DNA from: Vibrio sp. 10N
GTDB taxonomy: Bacteria; Pseudomonadota; Gammaproteobacteria; Enterobacterales; Vibrionaceae
Direction: 5' to 3'
Length of the DNA: 64,000 nucleotides
NCBI RefSeq assembly: GCF_036245475.1
Contig: NZ_BTPM01000002.1
Coordinates: 930,001 to 994,000, forward strand
Positions 18,707 to 26,378 of this stretch are shown piece by piece; the stretch's first letter is position 1, and each line of letters opens with the position of its first letter. The notes under the pieces are model-generated. The model saw nothing but the letters and a program-made list of their open reading frames with translations, searched no databases and was not told where the DNA came from. The position numbers were made by a program, and so were the translations under genes.

Positions 18707-20578
18707 ATGAAATTTAGCCACAAAATCGTATCCGCTTCAGCGGCATTACTGCTCGTTACCGTCTCAACCTTGGGTGTCACTCAGTTGATTACTGTACGTA
18801 GCGAGCTTCAAGATCACATTGATAGCAGCATCCATGAGCTGACTACGGGCATTAAGAACACCATCACGTATGACTTAAATGCCAAGCGTGATATCGCCAC
18901 TTCCGTGACTGAATCTCTAGAAATCAATCCTGAAAATCGCGAATTCATCACCAACGTCATCACCACTCCTACACTGAAAAGTAGTTTTCAAGCCGTTGGT
19001 GTCGGTTATGATGCTGATGGTTCTCTAATTAGTAACGACGGATGGGTACCAGATAGCACCTATGACTCGCGAACACGTCCTTGGTATCAAGAAGCAAAAC
19101 AAACCAATGGCACAATTATTACTGACCCCTATGTTGATTCATCAACGAAAAACGTCATCATCTCACTTGGCTCTGCTCTCAACGACGACTCCGGTCGCTT
19201 TATAGGCAGCGTTGTCTTTGATGTGACTTTAACGACCTTGGCTGATCTCGTGAATCAAACTGACCTGTTTGGTGCAGGTTATTTGTTTGTCGTGACCGGC
19301 AAAGGCATGACCATTGCGCACCCTGATAGCAGCTTCAACGGCCAACCAGTGACTAAGTTCGTGCCAGGTATTCAGCTAAAATCAGGCGCTCAGCAGCTTT
19401 CTATCAATGGCCAAGATTACCAAGTTAATCTAGTGCAAGTGCCTGAAGAGAACTGGTACGTCGGTGCGATCATTGATAAAAGCATCGCGTTTTCAGCGAT
19501 CCGTAGCATGCGCAATCAATCGATTCTATTTACTATCTTTGGTCTGATCGTCAGCGTTATTGCGCTAACCGTACTGATTCGCTTCCTAATGCGTCCACTC
19601 AATGACCTTAATGCTGCAATTCAAGATGTTGCTAATGGTAACGGTGACCTGACTCATCGTCTTGATACCAATACAGATGAGGAGTTTGCCGAGCTTGCTA
19701 AAGGCTTCAATACCTTTACAGGGAATCTACAGCAGCAAATTATTCAGTCGAAGCAAATCTCTACTAAAATCCTCGCATTGACTCAGCAAACGACTGAGGG
19801 CGCAAAGCACTCTGCAGTTGCTATGAATACCCAGCTTCAAGAGTTAGAACAGCTCGCTACAGCGATGAACGAAATGGCCAGTACTTCTTCAGAAGTCGCT
19901 AACAACGCCCAAGGTGCAGCAAGTGCAGCGCAAGCAGCGGACTGTGCAACTCAAGAAGGTTCAGAAGTCGTACTTGATACCACAAGCGCCATTACTAACC
20001 TATCGAATAGTATCGAAGAAGCAGTCATTGAAGTTCAGGGCTTAGAAACAGCCACTGACAACATTGAAACGATTCTGAAGGTTATCAACGACATTGCCGA
20101 TCAAACCAACCTGCTAGCGCTAAACGCTGCGATTGAAGCAGCACGTGCCGGCGAATCTGGACGTGGTTTTGCCGTGGTAGCCGATGAAGTTAGAACGCTA
20201 GCACAGCGTACGCAGGAGTCGACGACAGAAATTCGCAGTATGATTGAACAGCTTCAAGCCGGGGCACACTCTGTCTCAGCAGCAATGTCGCAAAGTAAAG
20301 ACAGTGCAACACTAGCTGTTGATCGTGCGCAATCAGCCAATGATGCGTTGGAGCGTATTCGTCAGTCCATTGCCCAAATATCTGACATGAACATGCAAAT
20401 CGCAGCTGCGGCAGAAGAGCAGAGTCTAGTGGCGGAAGAGATTAATGCCAATACCGTTAAGATCAAAGATTTGAGTGAGCAAGTCTCCGAAGCAGCAAGC
20501 GGTGCAAATTCTGCTATGACAGAGCAATTTGACAATGTACACCAGCAAGAAGCGATTTTAAGCCGCTTTAAAGTCTGA
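18707..20578 (+). CDS. Methyl-accepting chemotaxis protein with dCache sensor
   Basis: A 623-residue chemoreceptor: TM1 at about 7-27, a double-Cache periplasmic domain (SRTRPWYQEAKQ, the R-x-W-Y motif for amino-acid-type ligands, and DPYVDS), TM2 near 273-293, HAMP, then the cytoplasmic signalling coiled coil. The hairpin tip reads DIADQTNLLALNAAIEAARA followed by GRGFAVVADEVR, the part that contacts CheA and CheW. No C-terminal receptor-methylase pentapeptide is seen. A hairpin terminator follows immediately and a FliA-like promoter lies upstream. Confidence 0.95.
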   Translation: MKFSHKIVSASAALLLVTVSTLGVTQLITVRSELQDHIDSSIHELTTGIKNTITYDLNAKRDIATSVTESLEINPENREFITNVITTPTLKSSFQAVGVGYDADGSLISNDGWVPDSTYDSRTRPWYQEAKQTNGTIITDPYVDSSTKNVIISLGSALNDDSGRFIGSVVFDVTLTTLADLVNQTDLFGAGYLFVVTGKGMTIAHPDSSFNGQPVTKFVPGIQLKSGAQQLSINGQDYQVNLVQVPEENWYVGAIIDKSIAFSAIRSMRNQSILFTIFGLIVSVIALTVLIRFLMRPLNDLNAAIQDVANGNGDLTHRLDTNTDEEFAELAKGFNTFTGNLQQQIIQSKQISTKILALTQQTTEGAKHSAVAMNTQLQELEQLATAMNEMASTSSEVANNAQGAASAAQAADCATQEGSEVVLDTTSAITNLSNSIEEAVIEVQGLETATDNIETILKVINDIADQTNLLALNAAIEAARAGESGRGFAVVADEVRTLAQRTQESTTEIRSMIEQLQAGAHSVSAAMSQSKDSATLAVDRAQSANDALERIRQSIAQISDMNMQIAAAAEEQSLVAEEINANTVKIKDLSEQVSEAASGANSAMTEQFDNVHQQEAILSRFKV

Positions 20579-20586
20579 TGACTTAT

Positions 20587-20616
20587 CGCCCCCATTCGAC
20601 TTGACGAATGGGGGCG
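20587..20616 (+). terminator. Terminator after the chemoreceptor gene
   Basis: CGCCCCCATTCG (20587-20598) pairs perfectly with CGAATGGGGGCG (20605-20616) over a six-base loop, followed by AGGCTTATCTTTTCTTT. Confidence 0.8.
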
Positions 20617-21284
20617 AGGCTTATCTTTTCTTTGAGTATTAAAGTTCCCCCTAATCCCCCACTACTACCATCCAAAATCATCATTCAGATTAATTCTCCA
20701 TACCAATTGGAAAAAACCAGAATTATTAACTACCTTGTAACTAGATATCGAAATATTACATCAAACACTTGGAAAGGATAATTTACACAATAGTCAAAAT
20801 CTTAATCCACCACCAACATTGACATTCAAAATATCATGATTTCTTCTTTGAACTCACTCAAAAGCAGCGAGTAAACATACATTTTCTACGTGTAATCGCT
20901 GAAAAGTTAGTCTAACGCTAGCAATATATATTCACCTCGCAACTACCTACCTTGAAACGTAGTCATGCTAAAAATCTTAAAAACCTCAGAATCTTTGTCT
21001 ATAATATGCAATGAGGTGACTAGTAAAAAACAGAAATTGGTACTAGTTGTCTAGGATCTTATAGAAAAACATACACCCAACGTTTAAATAGTCAGCAGTT
21101 GACAACATTTTTCCTACAAAAGTCAGAAAAAAACACTTTTAAGGGTTCCAACTGCAACCATAAACTGGTTTACTTGTCACTGTTAGCGCGCCTCTACAAC
21201 TTTTAGAAGGTGTATATAAAAAAATACACACAACGTTTCGGCGCCAAAGTTACGGACAAACACAACAGATTAATTGGAGTTATC
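20617..21284. other. AT-rich intergenic region upstream of the Na+-dependent transporter
   Basis: No coding frame with a ribosome site is visible over about 670 bp. A near-identical 15-base word occurs twice: ATACACCCAACGTTT around 21071-21085 and ATACACACAACGTTT around 21224-21238, the second shortly before the transporter start. TTGACA at 21099-21104 has no good -10 at the right distance. The long untranslated region may carry regulation, but nothing else is recognisable. Confidence 0.35.
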
Positions 21285-22715
21285 GTGGCAACGAGCAACA
21301 CAAACGCAGCACCCCGCGACAATTGGGGTTCGAAGCTTGGCTTCGTAATGGCCGCAGCAGGTTCTGCTGTAGGTCTTGGTAATATTTGGAAATTCCCATA
21401 CACAGCAGGTGAAAATGGCGGTGGCGCATTCATCGTTATCTACCTTGCATTTGTAATTTTCATTGGTTTTAGCGTAATGCTGACTGAATTTGCTATAGGT
21501 CGTAAGACTGGCCGCAGTGCAGTTGGTGCTTTTAAATCGACAGACGGTCGCTGGACATTTGTTGGGGTAATTGGCGTACTAAGTGGTCTACTTATCATGG
21601 GTTTCTACCCTGTAGTAGGTGGCTGGGCGCTGGCTTATGTTCAGAAAGTCGCAACAGGCCTGTTGAGCACACCTGAAGCAATCGGTGATAGCTTTGGTGG
21701 TTTCATCACAGATCCTGTGCAACCACTTCTTTGGATGGGTATCTACTTGCTAATGAACATCATCATCGTTAGCCGTGGTATCTCAGGTGGTATCGAGAAA
21801 GCAGGTAAAATCCTGATGCCGATCCTATTCCTAATCCTAATCATAGTATCTGTTAAAGGTCTTTCACTACCAGGCGCTATGGCTGGTGTTGAGTTCCTAT
21901 TCAGCCCAGACTTCTCGAAAGTAGACAGCGGCGTTGTGCTAGCAGCACTTGGTCAAGCCTTCTTCTCTCTAAGTCTTGGTATGGGTTGTATGATCACATA
22001 CGGTAGCTACCTGAAGAAGAAAGAGAACCTAGTTCAAACTACAGGTATGGTTACGGCAATGGACACGGGTGTTGCTATCCTAGCGGGTATCGCAATGTTC
22101 CCAGCAATGTTTGCGCTGGGTATGGAGCCTGCAGCAGGTCCTGGTCTAGTATTCGTAGTTGTTCCTCAGCTATTTGCTGAAATGGGCGGCGTTGGTCTTA
22201 TCTTCGCACTACTGTTCTTCGTGGGTCTAACGGTTGCAGCTCTAACATCTTCTGTATCTCTACTTGAAGTTGTTGTGTCTTACCTAATCGACGAGAAAGG
22301 CCTGAAGCGTTCTACAGCGGTTCTTTCTGCAGCGGCAGTAATGGCAGTACTATGTGTGTTTGCTTCTCTATCACTAGGTGGTGTTGGTCCAACTCTGTTT
22401 GACACTGGCGCATTCGATATCTTCGACCTACTGACGGATAAGATCTTCCTAGCGGTTGGCGGTATGCTGGTATGTATCTTCGCTGGCTGGAGACTAAGCC
22501 GTGAAGAACTAGAGAAAGAAATCACTAACGATGGTGAAGTTAAGTTCCCACTATTCGGTCTGTGGTACAACCTAGTTAAGTTCGTTATCCCTGTAGCTGT
22601 TGCAATCGTAGCATTTGCTGGTATCTCTAGCGGCTTCGATAGTGGTAAAGGCCCTATCATGTTGGTTGGCCTTGGCATCATCGCACTAACGGGTGTGCTA
22701 TCTAAGAAGCTATAA
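21285..22715 (+). CDS. Sodium-dependent transporter, NSS (neurotransmitter:sodium symporter) family
   Basis: A polytopic inner-membrane protein of about 476 residues with roughly 11-12 helices. The NSS/LeuT hallmark occupies TM1: NWGSKLGFVMAAAGSAVGLG followed by NIWKFPY. The family couples amino-acid uptake to the Na+ gradient. I start at GTG 21285 because GGAG at 21276-21279 sits five bases upstream and the family begins just before DNWGSK; the frame open to 21210 adds 25 unlike residues. Codons look biased toward high expression. It ends at a clean terminator. Confidence 0.93.
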   Translation: MATSNTNAAPRDNWGSKLGFVMAAAGSAVGLGNIWKFPYTAGENGGGAFIVIYLAFVIFIGFSVMLTEFAIGRKTGRSAVGAFKSTDGRWTFVGVIGVLSGLLIMGFYPVVGGWALAYVQKVATGLLSTPEAIGDSFGGFITDPVQPLLWMGIYLLMNIIIVSRGISGGIEKAGKILMPILFLILIIVSVKGLSLPGAMAGVEFLFSPDFSKVDSGVVLAALGQAFFSLSLGMGCMITYGSYLKKKENLVQTTGMVTAMDTGVAILAGIAMFPAMFALGMEPAAGPGLVFVVVPQLFAEMGGVGLIFALLFFVGLTVAALTSSVSLLEVVVSYLIDEKGLKRSTAVLSAAAVMAVLCVFASLSLGGVGPTLFDTGAFDIFDLLTDKIFLAVGGMLVCIFAGWRLSREELEKEITNDGEVKFPLFGLWYNLVKFVIPVAVAIVAFAGISSGFDSGKGPIMLVGLGIIALTGVLSKKL

Positions 22716-22735
22716 TCCGACATTAACGTCTATCA

Positions 22736-22759
22736 AGCCCTCACCTCTCGGTGAGGGCT
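22736..22759 (+). terminator. Terminator after the NSS transporter gene
   Basis: AGCCCTCACC (22736-22745) pairs perfectly with GGTGAGGGCT (22750-22759) over TCTC, followed by a run of six T after the stem. Confidence 0.9.
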
Positions 22760-22797
22760 TTTTTGTGCCTCGCGTAAAACATTGCCCTTCAACGCAA

Positions 22798-22824
22798 AAA
22801 ATCCCGACACTAGGTCAGGATTTT
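22798..22824 (-). terminator. Terminator of the narQ-narP unit
   Basis: On the minus strand AAAATCCTGAC pairs with GTCGGGATTTT with one mismatch and continues into a T-run. It lies about 90 bases beyond the narP stop. Confidence 0.7.
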
Positions 22825-22914
22825 ACTCATCAAAACACGGCTATCTTTTTAAGGTTTCGGCTATCTGCACGCTAAGTTAGATTACCTATGCTTATGCTTA
22901 CGCTTTCGCAATCT

Positions 22915-23547
22915 CTATTTCGCTTCACCGTAGCGCTCTAAATACAATATCGTTGCCGCAGTTCTTGAAGGCACTTGAAGCTTTCTCAGCAAACTTTTCA
23001 TATGCACTTTAACCGTCGATTCAGAAATAAATAACCGATCAGCAATTTGCTTGTTTCTGAACCCTTTCGCCACCTCTTTGAGGATCTGCATCTCTCTTTC
23101 AGTAAGTGTCGCAAACACATCACTGACATTAGCGCGTTCACTAAGGTAAGTCTTGATTGCCCCACTGAATGCTTTAGAGCCGTCGCTCAAGCCGCGAAGC
23201 AGTTCAACAATCTCATCTGGCTCGGTGTCTTTTAATAAATAGCCATCGGCACCAGCTTTCACTAAAGAGTCTATATCTGCAGGGATATCTGAGACCGTTA
23301 GAATCACGATAAACCCTTGAAAGTCATCTTCACGCAGCGCTTTGAGCGTATCTAGCCCCGACATTCCCTTCATGTTGAGATCGAGAAGCACTAAATCAGG
23401 CTCTGTCTCTTTGGCCAATGCTACGGCATCTGAACCATTGCTGGCTTCCGCGACAACTTGAAAATCATCTTCAAAGCTGAGCAGCTGACCTATACCTCGT
23501 CTCATTAATGGATGGTCATCGACTAGCATGACTTTACATTCGCTCAC
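22915..23547 (-). CDS. narP: Nitrate/nitrite response regulator NarP
   Basis: A 210-residue NarL/FixJ-type response regulator. The receiver domain has the acidic pair VDDH, phosphoacceptor Asp56 (LVLLDLNMKG) and the switch lysine (YLLKDTEPDE). The C-terminal LuxR-type HTH reads LTEREMQILKEVAKGFRNKQ and ends in VKVHMKSLLRKL. The start is GTG 23547, because AAGGAG lies eight bases upstream; a longer frame to 23586 lacks family resemblance. It follows narQ by about 47 bases and is divergent from nap, which fits NarP, the activator of napF. Confidence 0.93.
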   Translation of the reverse strand: MSECKVMLVDDHPLMRRGIGQLLSFEDDFQVVAEASNGSDAVALAKETEPDLVLLDLNMKGMSGLDTLKALREDDFQGFIVILTVSDIPADIDSLVKAGADGYLLKDTEPDEIVELLRGLSDGSKAFSGAIKTYLSERANVSDVFATLTEREMQILKEVAKGFRNKQIADRLFISESTVKVHMKSLLRKLQVPSRTAATILYLERYGEAK

Positions 23548-23594
23548 TGAGTGGCTCCTTAGCTTTGTTGCACTTGTACAGCACAAAAGAGTCT

Positions 23595-25304
23595 CTATGC
23601 TGTATATGTTCGTTGAAACGTAAATCGCACTTCACACCCCTGATTTTTCGAAGAGTGTATCGAAAAATCAGCATTTAATCGCGTGGCGCGCTCTTTCATT
23701 ATACTCATTCCGTAGTGATCCAGTTTATCTTTTGCCTGGTCGAACCCTACGCCGTTGTCGGTAATTTTAACAGTTACTACTGCGCTGTCTCCCTCAATAC
23801 AGGAGACCTGAATTTTAGAAGCCTGGGCATGTTTAATCGCATTCAGAACGGCTTCACGAATCAGTTGTAAAATATGAACTTGCTCATTAGCGCCAAGCTC
23901 CAGTGATGACATCTGATTGTCTAATTCGATATCTGCTGGCGTTTGACTATCAAGTTGATTCAACATTTCCGTCAGCGCTTCACCAAAAGTGCCCTCTTTA
24001 ATGGACAGCCGAAACGTCGTGAGCAACTCGCGCAGCTGTATATAAGCATTATCAAGTCCCTCACGTATGTCGTTAAGCACAGCCGAGGAGTAACTCCCCT
24101 CCAAGCTGCCTAACTCCTTGGTAATAGAGCGATTAAGTAGTGTAACCTGTATCTTTAAATATGACAGCGACTGAGCTAAAGAATCGTGAAGCTCACGCGC
24201 GATCGTTGCGCGTTCTTCCATCAAAATGAGCTGCTCTGTCTGGCGTTGTGATTTGTTGTAATACACCGCTCGCGCCAAGATTTGTACAAAGTTGTCTACG
24301 AGCTGCTCATCGGGGCAAGGCAAGCCAAACTGGTATCGCAATTGACCCAACGTTTCCCCGTCAAGTCTAAGTGCTTTAATGCGCTCTGAATTTCCGTTGA
24401 ATTTACCCTCAGTGGCCACCCAAGGTGTGCCTTCTACTTCAGTGACCTGTAACTCTACAGCGGTAATGCCCTCAATACTGTAGATATAGCTGATAATCGC
24501 TCTAAAGTTTTCATGAGAAATCCGAGTGGCGGTCAGTTCTTGTGACGATTGATAAAGCACTTGCAACGATTGATGAGCATGCTGCAACTTGTGAGTTTTC
24601 TCGTTTACCGCATCTTCTAACCCTCGGTAGAGCTTACCCAAGTCATCAGCCATATTTTTGAAAGCGCGGCCTAAAATACCAAGTTCATTATCAGAACGTA
24701 AATCGACTTTGACATCAAAGTAACGATTTTGAATTTGCTCACTCGCAGAAATTAACTGCCCTAAAGGTCGAACAATCTGCTTGCGCACAAACAACACCAC
24801 ATAAATGGCGACAATAAGAATGCCACCCAATCCAATACCACCAGCCCATGCGAGGCGAATCAGCTTATTTTCTGAGTGCTCTTGGAGTTTCAACACAAAA
24901 TGGTCAATACCATCCACAAAGTCCTCAACGAGTAACAAATACTGCTGACGATCGTCGCTCATTAAGACCTTTTTCAGTTCGTGCCAACGTACAATGACTT
25001 GATAATAATCTTGAGTAATTTCTTCTGGCACATCCCAAGATTGCAGCGCCTTCATAGAGGATGAGTACAGCGAGCGCTCAAATTGCTCGACGTGACTCTG
25101 ATATTGAGGCGAATCGATTTGAATATCATTGGCAAGCCGATAGCTTTGCATACGCATAGAGCCCGACACATTGACCGCTTCAGCGTCATTTAAGCTAGAA
25201 GCCAAAGTCAAAATCGCGAAGTTGGTGGTCATTAGCGACAGCAGCAAAATCAAAATCATCGCTTTCGCTATGGTTCCCGTAACGGATTTTGTCGGTTTTT
25301 TCAT
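23595..25304 (-). CDS. narQ: Nitrate/nitrite sensor histidine kinase NarQ
   Basis: A 569-residue membrane sensor kinase. TM1 lies at about 12-36 and is followed by the periplasmic P-box with NVSGSMRMQSYRLAN, whose arginine binds nitrate in NarX/NarQ. TM2 lies near 155-175, then HAMP, a GAF-like signalling region, the HisKA_3 box ARELHDSLAQSLSYLKIQ with the phosphorylated His near residue 370, and the ATPase domain (NAIKHA, ITDNGVGFD). It phosphorylates the adjacent NarP. It is divergent from napF across a 252-bp control region. Confidence 0.94.
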   Translation of the reverse strand: MKKPTKSVTGTIAKAMILILLLSLMTTNFAILTLASSLNDAEAVNVSGSMRMQSYRLANDIQIDSPQYQSHVEQFERSLYSSSMKALQSWDVPEEITQDYYQVIVRWHELKKVLMSDDRQQYLLLVEDFVDGIDHFVLKLQEHSENKLIRLAWAGGIGLGGILIVAIYVVLFVRKQIVRPLGQLISASEQIQNRYFDVKVDLRSDNELGILGRAFKNMADDLGKLYRGLEDAVNEKTHKLQHAHQSLQVLYQSSQELTATRISHENFRAIISYIYSIEGITAVELQVTEVEGTPWVATEGKFNGNSERIKALRLDGETLGQLRYQFGLPCPDEQLVDNFVQILARAVYYNKSQRQTEQLILMEERATIARELHDSLAQSLSYLKIQVTLLNRSITKELGSLEGSYSSAVLNDIREGLDNAYIQLRELLTTFRLSIKEGTFGEALTEMLNQLDSQTPADIELDNQMSSLELGANEQVHILQLIREAVLNAIKHAQASKIQVSCIEGDSAVVTVKITDNGVGFDQAKDKLDHYGMSIMKERATRLNADFSIHSSKNQGCEVRFTFQRTYTA

Positions 25305-25404
25305 AATCCATTCATCTCATCAAACTATCAAATGCCCGTAAACACCTTCGTATCCAATAGGCTTTAGTTGAAGGCAACACTATCTATCTATTGTCAGTAA
25401 TTTA

Positions 25405-25418
25405 TTGATCCAAAACAA
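25405..25418. promoter_or_regulatory. FNR-like box in the narQ-napF control region
   Basis: TTGAT-CCAA-AACAA matches the FNR consensus TTGAT-N4-ATCAA at 9 of 10 positions. Its centre is about 29 bases upstream of the NarP palindrome centre and about 72 bases upstream of the start predicted from the -10. This fits an anaerobically activated nap promoter. Confidence 0.6.
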
Positions 25419-25432
25419 GCTTAGCACTCAAT

Positions 25433-25448
25433 TACCTCCTAGGAGGTA
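25433..25448. promoter_or_regulatory. NarP 7-2-7 binding site
   Basis: TACCTCCTAGGAGGTA is a perfect 16-base palindrome that fits the NarL/NarP 7-2-7 heptamer pair (TACYYMT-N2-AKRRGTA) with one mismatch per half. Its centre lies about 43 bases before the start predicted from the -10 at 25471, close to the -44.5 position used by NarP at E. coli napF. Confidence 0.75.
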
Positions 25449-25470
25449 TTTATACAAATGTGTCGAAAAC

Positions 25471-25476
25471 TACAAT
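25471..25476 (+). promoter_or_regulatory. Predicted -10 element of the nap operon
   Basis: TACAAT here would place the transcription start near 25483. That sets NarP at about -43 and the FNR-like box at about -72. The assignment is inference from spacing. Confidence 0.45.
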
Positions 25477-25556
25477 TCATATGACTATTAATTAAAGATT
25501 GTTAACAGATGGGATTTGCTACACTCTTGTTATTACACATTTCATTGGTGCCATGA

Positions 25557-26036
25557 ATGGTAGATATTGCAAAACGACTTTTGTTTAGACGCAAAGCCAT
25601 CGATCCTACCCAAATCAGACTCCCTTGGGTCAACAATCTTGAACAGTTTACAGACATATGCACCCGCTGTGGAAAATGCGAGGAAGTTTGTGAAACAGGA
25701 ATTATCTATAAAGGTGACGGCGGCTATCCTGCTATCAACTTCACAGTTGATGAATGTACCTTTTGCTACAAGTGTGCAGAAATCTGCCCAGAGCCTATAT
25801 TTAATGGTATCGAGACACAACCATGGAACGCCAAAGCCGTCATTAACGACACATGCTTAGCACATAACAATGTTGAGTGCAGAAGCTGTGGTGATAGCTG
25901 CGAAACAATGGCGATTACGTTTAAGTTACGTGCAGGTGGTGTCGCGTTACCTCAATTGGAGTTAGCAGATTGTAATGGATGTGGAGCCTGTGTGTCTCCG
26001 TGCCCGACCTCTTCTATCTCAGTGAGCAATGTTTAA
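25557..26036 (+). CDS. napF: Ferredoxin-type protein NapF
   Basis: A 159-residue cytoplasmic iron-sulfur protein with four cysteine clusters (CTRCGKCEEVC, CTFCYKCAEICPEP, CRSCGDSCE and CNGCGACVSPCPTSS), giving several 4Fe-4S sites. NapF interacts with NapA in the cytoplasm and is linked to its iron-sulfur maturation. It is the first gene of napFDABC. The site before the ATG is weak (TTGGTGCC). An overlapping ATG at 25553 is out of frame. Confidence 0.95.
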   Translation: MVDIAKRLLFRRKAIDPTQIRLPWVNNLEQFTDICTRCGKCEEVCETGIIYKGDGGYPAINFTVDECTFCYKCAEICPEPIFNGIETQPWNAKAVINDTCLAHNNVECRSCGDSCETMAITFKLRAGGVALPQLELADCNGCGACVSPCPTSSISVSNV

Positions 26037-26072
26037 AAACAGAATTAAAAATAACAAAGAGAACACCGTTTA

Positions 26073-26378
26073 ATGTCACTAAACGAAGTACATATCTCAA
26101 GCTTGGTAGTTAACTGCAGGGCAGAACACCTTGAAGAAGTGAAACGCGAAATCGAAAAATTTGATAACGCGGAGATCTATGGAGACAGTGAGGAAGGCAA
26201 GATTGTTGTCGTCCTTGAGACTGAGAATCAAGGTTTCGTCACTGACACTATCGACGCTATCAACAACTTACCTAACGTCCTAACCTGCGCCTTGGTGTTT
26301 CACCAAATCGAGACAGGACTAGATGACGATCAAAACAACACTGGAAGTAACCATTCCCAATTAGAGGGTGAAGTATGA
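26073..26378 (+). CDS. napD: NapA-specific chaperone NapD
   Basis: A 101-residue NapD. The N-terminus VHISSLVVNCRAEHLEEV has the typical ferredoxin-like fold start, followed by EIYGDSEEGKIVVVLE. NapD binds the twin-arginine signal peptide of NapA and holds it until cofactor insertion is complete. It overlaps napA by four bases (ATGA), so translation is coupled to its client. Confidence 0.95.
   Translation: MSLNEVHISSLVVNCRAEHLEEVKREIEKFDNAEIYGDSEEGKIVVVLETENQGFVTDTIDAINNLPNVLTCALVFHQIETGLDDDQNNTGSNHSQLEGEV

Noticed and set aside
21099..21104. TTGACA as -35 of the transporter promoter
   Set aside because: No acceptable -10 is found 16-18 bases downstream.
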